Source of the DNA: Blasia pusilla
Lineage: Eukaryota; Marchantiophyta; Marchantiopsida; Blasiales
DNA length: 64,000 bases
NCBI GenBank assembly: GCA_050084515.1
Contig: CM114272.1
Location: 49,228,001 to 49,292,000, forward strand
Direction of reading: 5' to 3'
Shown here: piece by piece, positions 36,687-48,887 of the stretch
Layout of the letters: the number at the start of each line of letters is the position of its first letter
How positions within the stretch are numbered: position 1 is the first letter of the stretch
The notes under the pieces: model-generated
The model's database searches: none
Seen by the model: only the letters and a program-made list of their open reading frames with translations
Told to the model about the DNA's origin: nothing
Translations under genes and position numbers: made by a program

Positions 36687-36881
36687 ATGTATATAGGATA
36701 GTAGATCATGTCATGTGGATATGATGTATGCTATTTGAAGCTAGAGGGGGTTGTATGGTCTTGGTGTATATACATGAGTGCATTTTTAATGTTTGTGGAT
36801 CTACCCATGTGTTGGGAAGATCGGTGTTGTGTAGATGTGACCAGCAACGTGGATTCTATAGTGTTGCGTATGCTCACGACA

Positions 36882-38234
36882 TCATGCTCCCATCATTCAT
36901 GTTCCGAAGTGCATGACGTTCCATTCATACTAGTGCGAGGTCATGTGGCATAAGTACATACTTTTCATGTTTTTGCTCTTCACAACACCATTAAAAAAAA
37001 GTTACTATTCAAAAAATATTCTTAGAGGACATCCGCCACATCTTTCGGAGGCTATAACATTTCTTTACTCTATTTTGTGACTCCTTTAACCTCGAGACAT
37101 CCACCTGGTGAAACTTAAATATTAATAAAAATTTTCATAGATACTAAAGAAGATTAAATTTTATATAGAAAAACATCAATGCACACACTAAATACAATGT
37201 AATCTTACAAAGTGTAGATTTATTATTTACGGCCTACAAGTTCCGTGTGTTATAAATACTCGATCCTGGCAGCTCCATGTTGTGGTTTGTAGTTCTGGAT
37301 GCAGAGGCCATCCAACGGTGACTCTATGTTACGTGTTACATCAAGAATGGCCATACTAAGACACTAGATCCTCTAGCCCGAGAGCATCCTAGGCTAAGCA
37401 TTGCGGCTCTGCTCCCCAACGCCGTGTGTGGAAATATGGCAGCCGCCTCCATAGTATTCTTACGCTCGATCTGCTTTGCTTCATAACATCAGCCGTAGAG
37501 CACGCAAGCTTGGTCCGTTACTTCTTGGTACGTGCGATGCTAGTCTCGAGGATGGCACGCTTTGCACTAAAGTTCCAAGCTCCCGCCCAAACCCTTTGCC
37601 TGCCATTTGCATTTGCTAGTTCGCGCGCTCAGTGTGGTTTTCCTTTCCATCTCCTTTCATTAAACGGCAGAGCTTCTGCTTTCATCCACTTATGCTCTTG
37701 CGCTCTCGATCAATTGCCTTGGCACAAGTTACTCTCGGTCCTGGACTGAAGCTCCATTGCATTTGGTTTGGATTAGCCCTTTTTACGTTCAACAGTTCTC
37801 TGCCTTTGTTACGCTACGGTGCTCATCAAGTTGGTTATTGGCGCCCGATCAGCCTCAGTACTTTTCAAGATTTCTTCCGCTCATAATCACGTGAGCTTCC
37901 TTAGCTTTCTCTTAATTTGTTGTTATCTTTGCTCGTTGATTCTGTATTATTACCTTACCGATTTCTAGATTACCAAAACAGGACAATTTCTAGAACTTCC
38001 GCCTCACCCAACTCTCTTCTTTCTCTCGCATAGAAATTCCCAATCTTGAGGAGATGTCAACGCTAGAGCCTCACAGCTACATCCTCCCCCGGATGTTTAG
38101 TAGCGCCTTTGGTTGGGGAAACAGATTTTTCATATGCCCTTTGTCGAGTGGATTTCTCTGCCTAGTCCGGTCTCCGGTCTCTACCCTATCTTTCTCATCT
38201 CCATTTTAACAAACGCAATCAATTCCACATCATG
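36882..38234. other. unrecognised sequence
   Basis: Plus-strand frames up to 107 codons (37426-37749) have no recognised motif. The segment 36960-37230 is AT-rich. Confidence 0.35.
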
Positions 38235-38760
38235 TCACATGCATTCCTGGAATCTACACTGGTTGTATGGATGCACCACTGCTTGTACTCGAAATCCAAC
38301 CGCTTCTACATCTTCTACTTCCACCTCGGCGTACAACATCTTCCGCATCCCATGCGCGCTCTTGGCCATCAAGACAGATTCCTTCCGCGCAGGGGTACGC
38401 AAATGCGCAAGAATATCTTGCTTGACCCAACGCGAAGAACCTACGAGAGTAGCGAGGATCACGATGTCGAATTCGACGAGCGGTTGATAGTTGATTATAT
38501 CAAAGTGGCAGAGGCCGAAGCGGTCGCTGAGGTTTAGCCGTTGGAGGAGGCGTTGTGAGAGGTTGATGGTTGTCTCGTCCAAATCTATGTTCATGATGGT
38601 CGCTGCGGGCAAGTAGTCTTCGAGTAAGATTGACGAGAAGAGGAGAGGGCCATATCCTACAAAAGAAACTTACTTTATTGGCTGCAAGCCCGTCCACACT
38701 CCCAGGACGGTGTAAATCTCTAGTTGAGTGAGATCGCGGTCTCCAAAAACGTCTGCATAT
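38235..38760 (-). pseudogene. NAS-like: nicotianamine synthase fragment
   Basis: Nicotianamine synthase makes the metal chelator nicotianamine from three S-adenosylmethionines. The minus strand reads TQLEIYTVLG, LQPIK, a TAA, then VSFVGYGPLLFSSILL, which matches the family's VAFVGSGPLPLTSI SAM-binding loop. It continues with MNIDLDETTINLSQRL, CHFDIINY, FDIVILATLVG, VLMAKSAHGMRKMLY and VHPYNQ. These follow the order seen in plant NAS proteins up to the C-terminus. The N-terminal half is not recognisable upstream, the Gly-rich loop has Tyr for Ser, and one in-frame stop interrupts it. A GTAAGT donor-like word overlaps the stop, but an intron there would be only 17 nt, so I prefer a pseudogene. 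Family identity is good; a working gene is unlikely. Confidence 0.78.
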
Positions 38761-39689
38761 GACCGACGCTGCTTCCTCATCGGATTTGAATTCTCAACGT
38801 GTATCTGTGAGAGTTGTGTGCCGATGAAGCCTTATGAGTGTTGTGGCAGGCAGCTTTGGCATGATCGGCTCTCCAGTCAAGTTTCATTTCAAGCTTCCAT
38901 GTTCTATAACGAGTGTCTTGACCCGAGTGACTATCCATAATTATGCTAAGCAGTGCATTTCCACAGTGGGCTCGCGTTCTCATTCATGTTCTGTATGGGA
39001 GTGGCCTCATTCTTGCCATCTGTCGCTGGTCGCTCTCACGTTCTCGCCTCAAGATTGTTCTGATGTTGCCGTAGTGCAGAAGAATTCCAACTGGGAACCT
39101 TTTGTTGTGTCCCCGTGTGCAATCGCGATGAAAAGCTTTGTGTCGAATACAAGGTATGGCGTCATTCTTGTTGCGGACGGCTTTGCGGCCGGTCTCTTTT
39201 TCTCTCCTCAAGAGTGTTGCGCGTGTGGTCTGCCGGAACTCCCCATAGAAGCCTATATCCTTGTGCGATTGAGATTTAGAGATTTGCGTCTTCGACGAGG
39301 TCTGGGCTCTGCACGGTTCTCATCCATAAGACTATAGGAATTTATGGGAACTTGAACAGTCAACTCACTAACGAATGTTTAGTTTTCAATATATTTGGTT
39401 GAGTTGCTAATGCACGTTTAGTCTCTTTTAACTTCGTTTTATTTTTTATCTCCCTCTTCAAGAAGAGCCTTTTATGAACGGGCTCCAAAAGGAGAATTGA
39501 GGATTGATTATTTTGCGAATTTTATTATTGGATATTGCAGCATGTGGATTAACTAGTGGGCAGCCGAGGATATGCAGAGTCACAGATAGCTCACTAGTTA
39601 ATTCACACAGTAGCAAATGCACCCACTACCAAGAAACGCGATTTCAAGTTTAGCCTAGACTCTGAGAACCGCTTAGTACTCTGCCTGAT
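38761..39689. other. unrecognised sequence
   Basis: A 167-codon plus-strand frame (38834-39337) lies opposite the expected N-terminal half of the NAS relic and shows no domain. I take it as chance. The rest is blank. Confidence 0.35.
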
Positions 39690-40124
39690 GGCTATAAAGC
39701 ATCAAGCGGAATGTCAGCTGCATAATGTAGAACCACTGCAATTGCATGTCCTCTCTATTGTTGACTCTAGGTTAGGAGTAGAGAAAAAGTTCAATGGCTT
39801 CCACAAAGGATTTTTCACCGTAACATCTCTCCTAGATTCACCTTTCATTGGTTTCAACCTTCAGCCAAATGCAAAACTAGGAGAATCTCGTTTTCCACAT
39901 GCCATACAACAGATCCTATAGATCAACTTTGAAATCAATCAATTATTTAAGGCTACAAAGCACTTATAGAGTTACTAAATCCTACATCTAGCATATTTCT
40001 CTTACCTGAATCATCGATCCAAAGAATAATCAAAAGCTTCGCAAGAAAAAGGACAAGCTACACATAGCATGAGTCATGATTTTACCATCACCATCTCAAT
40101 ATCCTTCAGGATGTTGCCTACTCT

Positions 40125-41440
40125 TTGCATGTTCAAAGGCAGACTTTCATTGACATATTTGATAATGGTAGTATATGTCTAAGAGCAAGTGCATTTGCGC
40201 GAAATAAATTTCTCATTGATGCATACGGTGTCAATGGATCCAAAATTGCATCCTTCCCCTTCTTGTTCTCCTTCCATCGTGGCTATTTCCAAGGGACCTC
40301 AACATTTCTTGACTTAATCATGCTTTGAGCTGCCTATTTTTAGTCCATTGTCTTTGTTTAAGTATTATGTCTTATTAATGTACCAAATACAGCAGGCAAT
40401 TGTGATATGCTGCACCTCAATAACCTTTTTTGGAACTAGATCAACTTTGTAGAGATATGCCCCACTTGAGTGACGCGAGCTTGTATCACCATCTTTCTAA
40501 GTTTTCAATTAGCCCCCAGATCCCAAGAAGCCTTGCATGGCATAGAAGACATTTGAAAGATCTGAAAGCTATGGTACAAAAATGGGGAAAGCCTCATTTT
40601 TTCTTAACACTAACTTCTGACGAAGTATTTGCAACAAGATGGAATGAATTTTCTGATATTGAAGCTATACTTGCCAAGTTTAACCCGGACTTCACTTGGC
40701 ATGAGTGTGCACTATTATTCCATACCAGACTCCACTCTTTCCTATCTTCATGCATTTTTTCAGGCCCACGTATCTTGGAAAGAGTTGCAGAATATTTACT
40801 TCGTTATGAACTACATGGCAAAGAAAGTTTGCATTGCCATATGATTTTATGGGTCCATCCTGATGATATTGGACGGATTACGTCAAAAATATGTTCATAT
40901 GTTCCATGTCTTGAACCTAATCTGCCCCATCCTAAATCTACCCTCAACCCAAGTGAGGAACTATTAAGCCTAGTGCTTCAGAAGCAATTACACTGGTGCA
41001 AGGAAGGAGTTTGCATAGTGAAGAAACGCTCCCAAAAGCCAAACTGCCGCCTCGGATTTCTTGCTGATGTGAATCCTAATCTTGTACCTTTCATTGATTT
41101 GCGTTCAATGAAGTGGAGATATTTTAGGCCCTCAACTGAACACCGTAATGTCATCCCATACCATCCCTTAGTTCTCCTGTTGTGGGAAGCCCACATGAAC
41201 ATTCAATGCTGACTAGTCGTTTTATCTTCTAAAATATGCTTTGAAGTCAGAGCCCACTGGGTCTTTAGATATCGATATTGAATCAGCTAAATGTCTCAGA
41301 CTTGGTGGTTTAGATGACATTAAGTTACGTCTTGTCTCTGGGGTTGTTCTAAACAGATATGTCTCATCAATAGAAGCTGCACTAACCTCACTTCAAATTC
41401 CAATTATACATAGATCCCAAAACCGTTCACTATGTTGATT
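40125..41440 (+). pseudogene. Helitron Rep (HUH endonuclease) domain
   Basis: Rep nicks DNA and starts rolling-circle transposition. The long open stretch 40430-41212 includes KAMVQKWGKPHFFLTLTSDE and the RYELHGKESLHCHMILW block, where HCH is the metal-binding HUH motif. After a one-frame shift and a stop near 41214, the catalytic motif YLLKYALK is found with its two tyrosines at codons 41223 and 41235, the arrangement of Helitron Y2 enzymes. Upstream, ASAFARNKFLIDAYG resembles the conserved N-terminal part. Frameshifts at about 41215 and before 40430 break the gene. Confidence 0.85.
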
Positions 41441-43121
41441 GCAACCCTCCCTCAAGGAGAACTTATCTCTACAAGTTCCGGATCTGTACCGTGTATTCAT
41501 CCCACAACTCTTTATGCAAATAGGCCAACCACTCTTGAGGAACTAACATTCTTTGCTTACTGGCGTAGCTATGAGATTTTGAAAGCCTATCCGAAGACTG
41601 CATGTGATAAAGTTTTTGGATTGGATAGCTTAGGTAATATTGTTAGTAGGACAAACCGTCTTGTTAGATACACTGAATTCCATCCACTTCATCAATGGAA
41701 TGAATTCTTTTACTTAGTGCTTCTTGAGCATGTTCCTTTCAGATTTGAAGAAACCATGACATCATTCCAAGCACAAAATTGGACATATCTACATGAGTGC
41801 GTTCATAGAGAATTGATCCGTGATATGCTTGATATTCATAAGCTCATAAAAGATCATGCACTAAGAAATTTGCGGAGTCAAGTTTATGAGGTAGAAATAA
41901 TTGCTAAAGCAACTACCATTCTTCAGCCTGAGCTTGACATGGATATGAGCTCCTTTATCAAGTTTGAATCTATACGTAGTAAAACTGTCCATCCATATGA
42001 CGAGGATCTGCCTAATTAGCTAAACATTACAATCCTCAACCTTGAACATAGACTAATCTTTGCTCAGATCACATCTCTTACATCTCATTAATTTAGTCCT
42101 TCTCAAAGGAGGACATGGTTGTGGTAAGTCTTTCTTTGTAAAATTCATGTATGACTTTTGGAAATCTAAGGGGATGTCACCTCTACTAACAGCAACAACC
42201 GGTACTGCTATTGTTCGTCTTCATGTAGAAGCTGTTACAGTTCATTTTGCTTTCAGCATTCCAATCCGTTGTGATATTCCAACTATGCATGCTACTTCAG
42301 ATCCCTACATGAAACTTAAGGTTGCCCAGGTGATTGTAGTTGATGAGTTCTCAATGTTGACAAAAAAACTCTTACAAATTATAATAATGCGAATAAATGA
42401 AGTTGTAAAGTGTAGTAGCCAAAGTTTGCTCGGAGGGAAGTTTCTCATCCTTGTAGGCGACCTATGCTAGCTTCCGCCTGTTTGTAGCCACAAGGTTTCC
42501 AATATATGCCATGGCTGCCATATTACTTCCTCTACTTTCGTGGAGGATGCCCACTCCTTTGAACTAGTTACACCTGTACGACATTCAAGTGATCCTCCTT
42601 ATAATCAATTCCTAACTTCTATCAGATCTGCTATTCCAACGTAGGCCCAGATTAATGACAATCTACGACCTTGTTTTGTGTCTGAGAATGAAGCTACAGA
42701 TTTCATCACTTGTAGCACAAAAATCATTTGTACTCATTTTGATGACATTTCTAGTTCAATCTCATGTCCCTTAGAAGAATTTTTGGAGATACTTCTATTA
42801 TCAGAGTGGATGATTACGTCTAATGTTAACTTGAAGTGCCAAGCAGCCAATGGATCTCTTGGCTTTGATCTTATCTATGAGAACAATGAGTTGGTTTATA
42901 TTGTTGTCACTCTTCAGTCCAATAAACATTCTATCAGAATAGGTAGAACCAATTTCTCTACTCTAAGATATGACTCGAATCATAAATATATCAAGAGGTC
43001 ATTTCCACTTATATTAGGCTATGCTATGACTGCACACAAGGTTCCACCGTTGAAAGTCAAGGTTCCACCGTTGAATGTCATTGTTTGTTGGTTGTACAGT
43101 CAATTTTTGCATTGGGATTAG
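41432..43121 (+). pseudogene. Helitron PIF1-like helicase domain
   Basis: This is a superfamily 1 helicase that would unwind the strand during rolling-circle transposition. 41432-42019 is the linker (LEELTFFAYWRSYEIL). 42060-42470 carries Walker A GGHGCGKS, motif Ia LLTATTGTAIVRL, Walker B VIVVDEFSML and GDLC-stop-LPPV, where the stop (42468-42470, TAG) replaces the usual Gln. The C-terminal part, 42678-43121, ends with FPLILGYAMTAHK, the motif VI region. It is disrupted by a short tandem duplication (KVPPLKV / KVPPLNV) where the QG-x-T motif should be. It is clearly inactive. Confidence 0.85.
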
Positions 43122-43539
43122 CCTATATTATGCTATCTAGGGTGAAAAATAGAGATTAGCTGCGTATATTAGGATCAGTAGAGCCTAATGACTTCCTAGC
43201 ATTTGGTCAACGGGTTGCAAGTGTCTCCTAATTTTGTATTGCTACATTTTTTGCAGCTTTTATAAAAACATGTTATTAAGAGTCAACTCAAGTAGCCTAA
43301 ACCTACTGCCATATCTGCTCTTCACTCACAGCAAAATGTGTAGTTTTCTTTATATGACCATGAATCGAATCCAACAAATATGATAGATCTTCAGTCTCAG
43401 CGACAGAACCAAGCCCCCACTTAGGCGCTTGTATAGGTTAATCCCTAGGTCTCCCTTCACTCATTTTCTATGTTGCCTTTTGTTGTTTTATCTAATTCAT
43501 GATCTACATGTGCCTTCAAGTTACTTGGACTTCGCTAGC

Positions 43540-43953
43540 ATGATACTTTCAAACATTCAAGCGCAGCCAGAGGAATTCAAGCCCAAGTTCATTTTTCCCT
43601 CAGAAAATCAGATAAAGTACATGGACAACCTAGGGATGCTTCTTGCCTTTTGGGACCATGGTGTCACAGGAAGGCATATCCAGAGTCTCATAAGCCAAGG
43701 CCACTTATGGGATGCTAAGTTCCAACGTTTGAACAAGGATGCACCAACATCAAGTATTCTTATTGTTATTCTCTAGTTTTGCTTTCCAATTCATCTGAGT
43801 TTTCCCTCTCTATTGATATGAGAATAACTCCAATGCATTTCTATTTTAGGAATCCAAAAGGAAGTTCAAAATTACAAAAATGTTGACTTTAAGGAGACTT
43901 CACTAACAAGAAAAGATGTTGCTAAGCTCTTTAACCTTGTATGTGGTGAATAA
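43540..43953 (+). CDS. two-exon hypothetical protein downstream of Helitron helicase
   Basis: Not recognised. An ATG at 43540 opens MILSNIQAQPEEFKPKFIFP and runs to 43753, then ACATCAA|GTATTC. An acceptor CTATTTTAG leads into 43850-43953. The exons join in phase 1 and read PTSRIQKEVQNYKNVDFKE, ending VCGE-stop. The GTATGT inside the last codons (43939) is itself a good donor, so splicing to a later exon (for example 45231) is possible. It may be a host gene fragment carried by the Helitron or part of its own coding sequence. The first exon has mixed polar and aromatic composition and looks genuinely coding. Confidence 0.45.
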
Positions 43954-43959
43954 GACTAG

Positions 43960-44320
43960 ATCAACTACGAGTCTTGAGACACCAGATACATCTTCCGCTG
44001 CACATGTTATTAGACCTTAGCTCAGCTAAAGCTACTCATCTCATTGATAGGACGAAGACAACCCAAGAGAATGGGCAGCTATCAGATTTTGAACCCATTC
44101 CTATTGATGTTGACAATCCATCACATTTTCCAATGCTCCCGGAGTTCGATGATATAATCATCTTACCTTTGATCCTAATCCTAATGCTGCCAATTCTCCA
44201 ATCAAGAATATCCATGACCCCGCAAGCAGCTCTATGCTCCCTCAGACCAGCAAATTCCTTTCAACACTCCAGTCTCCTAGCAAAAGGAAGTGCACTTAGC
44301 CATGTACATTTGTGCTGCTA
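43960..44320 (+). pseudogene. coding remnant, unknown family
   Basis: An open stretch reads SSAKATHLIDRTKTTQENGQ to NPSHFPMLPEFDD. After one frameshift near 44155 it continues FDPNPNAANSPIKNIHDPAS to SPSKRKCT-stop. The low-complexity Ser/Pro/Asn composition in the shifted frame and the clean basic end suggest a former exon rather than chance. It may belong with the exons on either side. Confidence 0.3.
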
Positions 44321-45230
44321 GGTCAATCATTATTTATTAGTTCTCATTAACCTATTCTATTGATTTTGTACGTCGTGTTCCACTAGCTATGACTTTCTCT
44401 CCCCTTATTCATGAATATTTTGTAATTTTTGTTATCTCCACATGTAACATACTAATCACCTCATTTCATGTGGAGGTCTTTCTTGGAGTTTTTGCCACCT
44501 TAGATACAGGCAGACGAATTTTTATGCCCCTAGCAATTCCACTGACTTTTTCTCTACTTTAGTCATTTGGACTCATCTGATCAACTCACGTAGCTTCCAT
44601 TTTCCAACAGTATTAAATTACTTCTGATTTTCTGCACCCTAATTCAAAGATTCTCGATTACCCAATGCTACCATAAATCTATGCTTTTTTTAAAATTTTA
44701 ATACATTCTCCTAAACCCATGGTATTTACAATGAATTATTCTTTTGATACATGTCCACATTTATTAGATGGTCCATATATATGTCTTATTTTTGTCCACA
44801 CCACTTTGTCTTCCCAATTTCTTTTCTTCTTTACATTGCCATTTCTACTTTGATGGCTAACTTAGATGATTCCATCTTCATAATGACTCTCCTAGTACTT
44901 GCTCTTCTTGCTTCATTTTGCATGTGCTTCTTTACGTTGTTCACTTCATTGACAAGTAGCCACCTTCTAGACTAGATTTTATTTCAGTTCTGCTTCATTA
45001 TGTTTAGATCTAACTAGATTAATCTATACTTTCATAATTTCTTCATTATACTGTGAGCTATTTTCTCTCATACTTGTGCATCTAGTAATGGAAAAATACT
45101 GCTATCTCCTTTCCATTGGTTGTTGCACCTCCCTTTCTAATTTCTTGCTTCTACATTTCCTAGTTTTGTGTTCATCTACTTTTGTGATCTGACTTCCCTT
45201 TCCTCTTTCATATGACCATGCTTTTGCAGG

Positions 45231-45592
45231 CTTGGGGAGATGACGACGAGTGCCGCAAATTTCAGCAAGGCTACACTATTAATTTTGCAAACTGGGATCA
45301 AGATGATCAAAACCAATCAACGAACATCTATGACACTATTTGTGAGTCTTTGGACAATGCTGAAAGGGACTCCCTACGCCTTAATGCAGAAATATGCTGC
45401 CTTGTTGATGTCTTGCAGCTTAAGCATGATGCATGTTATTCTACTGCAGTTGAGCTACATGATATAAAACAAAAAATTAAGGATGCTAGAACACATTTCA
45501 AGGACTTCTTGAAAGATGTCCGAGAGTACATACACAAGGATCCAAAACTTACTCTACATGCTTCCATTATCATGTCTCTACTTAGGCCATAG
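45231..45592 (+). CDS. possible terminal exon, coiled-coil-like hypothetical protein
   Basis: After a TGCTTTTGCAG acceptor the frame reads AWGDDDECRKFQQGYTINFA to LTLHASIIMSLLRP-stop, about 120 residues. It is rich in charged heptad-like sequence (VELHDIKQKIKDARTHFKDF), suggesting a coiled coil. It could be joined in phase 0 to the GTATGT donor at 43939. No family recognised. Introns of 44.3-45.2 kb are pyrimidine-rich and blank. Confidence 0.4.
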
Positions 45593-48500
45593 TTAGCATT
45601 CTGATCTTGCTGATGTTCAGCTACTTTTCATGCGGCTCTATATCCCCTGCTAGTCCTTGTGATTGCTGCAACTACAACTCATTTTCAGTTAGATCGCATG
45701 CAAATGTATGCATGCACTTTTATGATGAGCATCATCTTAGGCCATTTCACACTATATAAGATCTCGTCATATATCAATTTTCAATTCAGAATACAATAAC
45801 CACCAATTACCTCATTTCTTCATTTTCTTTAAATTAGTGCTTCAAATATCAGTGTATTCTAGTTCTCATAGGTTCCCCTCACTCACTGTCTGTTTTTGGC
45901 ATCTTCTTGAATTTTTTGCTTCCACATTGCATCTTTTTGGGCCAGCCGAGATCATGTGAGCATCTAAACAACTACACATTATTCTGTGCAACAATTTCCT
46001 CTCAATTTTCCTGGTTTATTAATAAGACAATTCCACAATGAATGTTAGTTGTTCATTATATCTTTGTTTCAATGGCTCTCCAAGCATAATCTTCCATTTA
46101 TGCGTATCCTATCTGAACAATCCATCTACTACATGCAGCACAACTTTCACACCAGCCTAAGTTACCAATATTCCATGTGTAACAAAAAAAAGGAGCTTCC
46201 AAAATTTATTCGGTCTCCTGACAATATTTTGGGGAAAATTATTAAAAATTCAGGCGAATTCAACTGGCCATTTCTGTATGTCTACTTCACTTAACAAGAG
46301 TGATTTTACTGCCCAGATAAGATTTCTTTTGATTCCCATCTTCATGTGTATTTTTATGCTTGCAGCTGCCAGACTATTAAGCTCATGCATATTTCGATCC
46401 AAATGGCAACTCACCACAAATATCAAATAATTTGTCGCATCCTCAGTTCATTTCTCCAGATTTACCCCGGCACATACCCATCCTATCTACACCTCAGCTC
46501 AATGCATTACTCATTTTCTTATCTATCTCGTCTCGCCTGATAATTCCACCTTTATCAACGCCGCTATCACCTTAGCACTCCTAGGCCGCACCCTAGTTCA
46601 TAATGGACCTTCCTTTTCAAGAAAGTCGTCTTTCTAACGCCCTCTCCAAAGTATTATTATGTGTTCGTGCATTGGCTTGAGAGAACATGTCTACTCAGGC
46701 AGGAACGTTCCCTCTAGTCGTATGTTTGCCGGTTGTGTTCCGTTAGCGTTCATTCCATGTTCACTCTCTTCTCTCAATGCTCCGGTCTTTTTCTACTGAT
46801 TGCATTCAAGTGGGTCCGGGGTCGAGAAAGTTTTCGCGGAAAATGATGGGGGATGCTAACAAGTTAATTTCGAGTTTAAGGGGTGACTTAGTTCCAAGAT
46901 TACGAGGAGGGTGCGTTCTTCCATTAAATTCGTACTTCTTCTTCTTTTTATTTTAATTTATTCACTTTAGAATCCGTCGAATTTATTTCCTTTTCTCAAA
47001 AAGAAAAAAATATCAATACTCCCTGACAATACAGTTGGTCGATTTGCCGACTGGACGTGATCGGCAGCTGGTGACGAGAAATGGATGCACAGGCATAGCG
47101 CCCCACCCCCCCCCCCCAAATCTTGTCGCATCGGAGAGCATCCTGCCGCCGAATAAATCTTCATTGACCGCCGAAGTGACAGCATCGTGCTCGCCGAATA
47201 AATAAATACATGAACACGACTTTTTGTTTGCGACACGGTAGTAAATAAACCATTGAAAGTGGTTTTTTTTGTCTCATCGGTGTAAACGATTTAGGGTGGA
47301 CGAGGTTCTCCTCGATTGAGGGAGTTTTTCTGTACTTATTTAGATATAGGCAATATGAGCTCCGGGTGCACTAAAGTGGAGGCACGAAGTCAGGGATAAG
47401 AAGAGACAGGAGTCACGTACACCACATTCGTCACTCGGTAATGGATATCGTCAACGTCATTTCCATCCTCAGACTCCGTGACGACTTGAACGGGCATCAG
47501 GATACGTCCACAAATGAGTATATGCTCGATGGAATCTAACGGATACGGCATATCCTTCAGCCCGGGTACACCCGATATCATATCCTCGAGTACTCGATAC
47601 CACTAGATCCGGATGGAAATTGATAAAGTATTTCTCCTGTTATTACTAGAGTAGGTATTTCATGGAGTTTTATTTACCAGCTCTACCACCTATTACGACG
47701 GCCCAAATGGATTTGGGATTCTCATTTGATTTATGTCCTATCGTGTCATCTAAAATTATGACGTGTGTATTTTGTTAAATTTTGGGACCCCATTATATGC
47801 TACCACAATCCCCCTCCCCTATCATTTCTTACTGCCTATTCAAAGTCGCTTTAACCCTCCAAAACTAGTATGACTAGTTAATTAGCCTGCCTATGCAAGC
47901 ACCAAAAGAGAATTTTTGTAAAATTCACTGAAAAAAAATCTTCCACTTCCCAATAATCTCCTCCATTCTCAAACACATTCATTCTTCTACTTCCTCAAAG
48001 GAGTAGTAGCATTTCACTTCCATAAATAATCCCACTCTTCATTAAAGCTTGAAATAATACCTCAATCGGGTGGTCAATTCAAATAAAGATGTACTAGACT
48101 CTATATTATATTGGAGAACATCTTCTTGATTTTCAAACATGCATTTGAGTGAAACATGGCATTCAAGTGGCAAGAAAATGTTTTTTCATATTATAGTTAG
48201 CAAGAAAATATTTTAGTACAGGCAGCGAGAAAATATTTTTCCTATTATGAACAACAAGAAAAAATTTCATGTATGTGAAGCATGATTAACCCCGTGTATG
48301 GCATAGGGTGTACAACAATGCAAATTAAAAGAAGGTTAGTATGCCATGTATATGGGATGTAAAGGTGACATGAGCTAGTAGGAAATTCTATTTGTAATAT
48401 TCAAATTAAAAATTTGATCTCTAGGGGAAAAATGAGAAATGCAAACATTAAAAAAATTTGGGAAGAAAAAATAGAAAAAATGTCTATGAGCTAAGATTTC

Positions 48501-48621
48501 CAAGGATTGAAACTTCGCTAGGAAAATCTTTTGGCAGAAATTCCAATATGGAAAATAAACATAATTGAAAGAAAATTTTATTGAAGATTGAGTTACAGTC
48601 ACGCTCATTAGACATACAAAT
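45593..48621. other. unrecognised sequence
   Basis: No supported gene. A run of 13 or so C residues lies at about 47105-47117. Two telomere-like GTTAGGG words occur shortly after this interval, within the copia LTR. Confidence 0.35.
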
Positions 48622-48887
48622 TGTTGCACTTGGTACTCAGCCAAAGTAGGGAAGCTTAATCTTGGTTAGTCAGGTAAGAGCGATTATCTTAACTAGAGTT
48701 AGTTAATCACAATTAGTCTAACTCGAGACTATGGTTAAGATTAGGGTTAGGGTTGCTTGTATATACCCTATATAATTGAGAAGGGGAAAAGCTAAGCCTC
48801 CACTCATTCTCCATGGTGGTGTGAGAGTTCGAGAGTTGTTTCTCACCACTTATGCTCTTTTAGCGATTTTCTACATACTATCAGAGC
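48622..48887 (+). repeat. copia 5' LTR and primer-binding site (copy B)
   Basis: The LTR end CTACA (48875) is followed at once by TACTATCAGAGC (48876-48887), which matches the initiator-Met tRNA primer site TGGTATCAGAGC at 10 of 12 bases. The proposed start TGTTGCAC at 48622 is a guess from the usual TGTT. A TATA-like TATATACCCTATATAA lies near 48755-48770. With no 3' LTR for comparison the start is uncertain. Confidence 0.55.

Larger units (their letters stand above)
34700..36881 (+). mobile_element. Ty3/gypsy retrotransposon fragment with PHD finger (copy 2, 3' part)
   Basis: This aligns with the 3' third of the methyltransferase-encoding gypsy element: RNase H (from about 34705), integrase, post-integrase tail, PHD finger and 3' terminus. 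RT, methyltransferase, protease and Gag are absent, so it is 5'-truncated near 34700. The 3' terminal ~130 bases (36752-36881) follow a purine run (CTAGAGGGGG) and end GTATGCTCACGACA. In the other copy the terminal ~126 bases follow CTAGGGGGG and end GTATGCGCACGACA. Many stops make it inactive, and it is clearly older than the 60-kb copy. Confidence 0.85.
39690..43121 (+). mobile_element. Helitron autonomous element, decayed coding part
   Basis: A HUH Rep nuclease followed by a PIF1-type helicase on one strand is diagnostic of a Helitron rolling-circle transposon. I did not identify the terminal TC or CTRR ends, so the bounds are those of recognisable coding sequence. The upstream frames at about 40125-40330 (ASAFARNKFLIDAYG) fit the N-terminal helitron-like domain. 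Confidence 0.85.

Noticed and set aside
38640-38680. Intron in the nicotianamine synthase relic (GTAAGT to TTTTGTAG)
   Set aside because: It would be only 17 nt, and the same bases translate to the conserved VSFVG, so I read it as a stop in a pseudogene.
38834-39337. 167-codon plus-strand frame
   Set aside because: No domain, and antisense frames are also open; length alone is not enough.
48740-48765. Telomere-like TTAGGGTTAGGG
   Set aside because: Only about two units, inside the copia LTR; not an interstitial telomere array.
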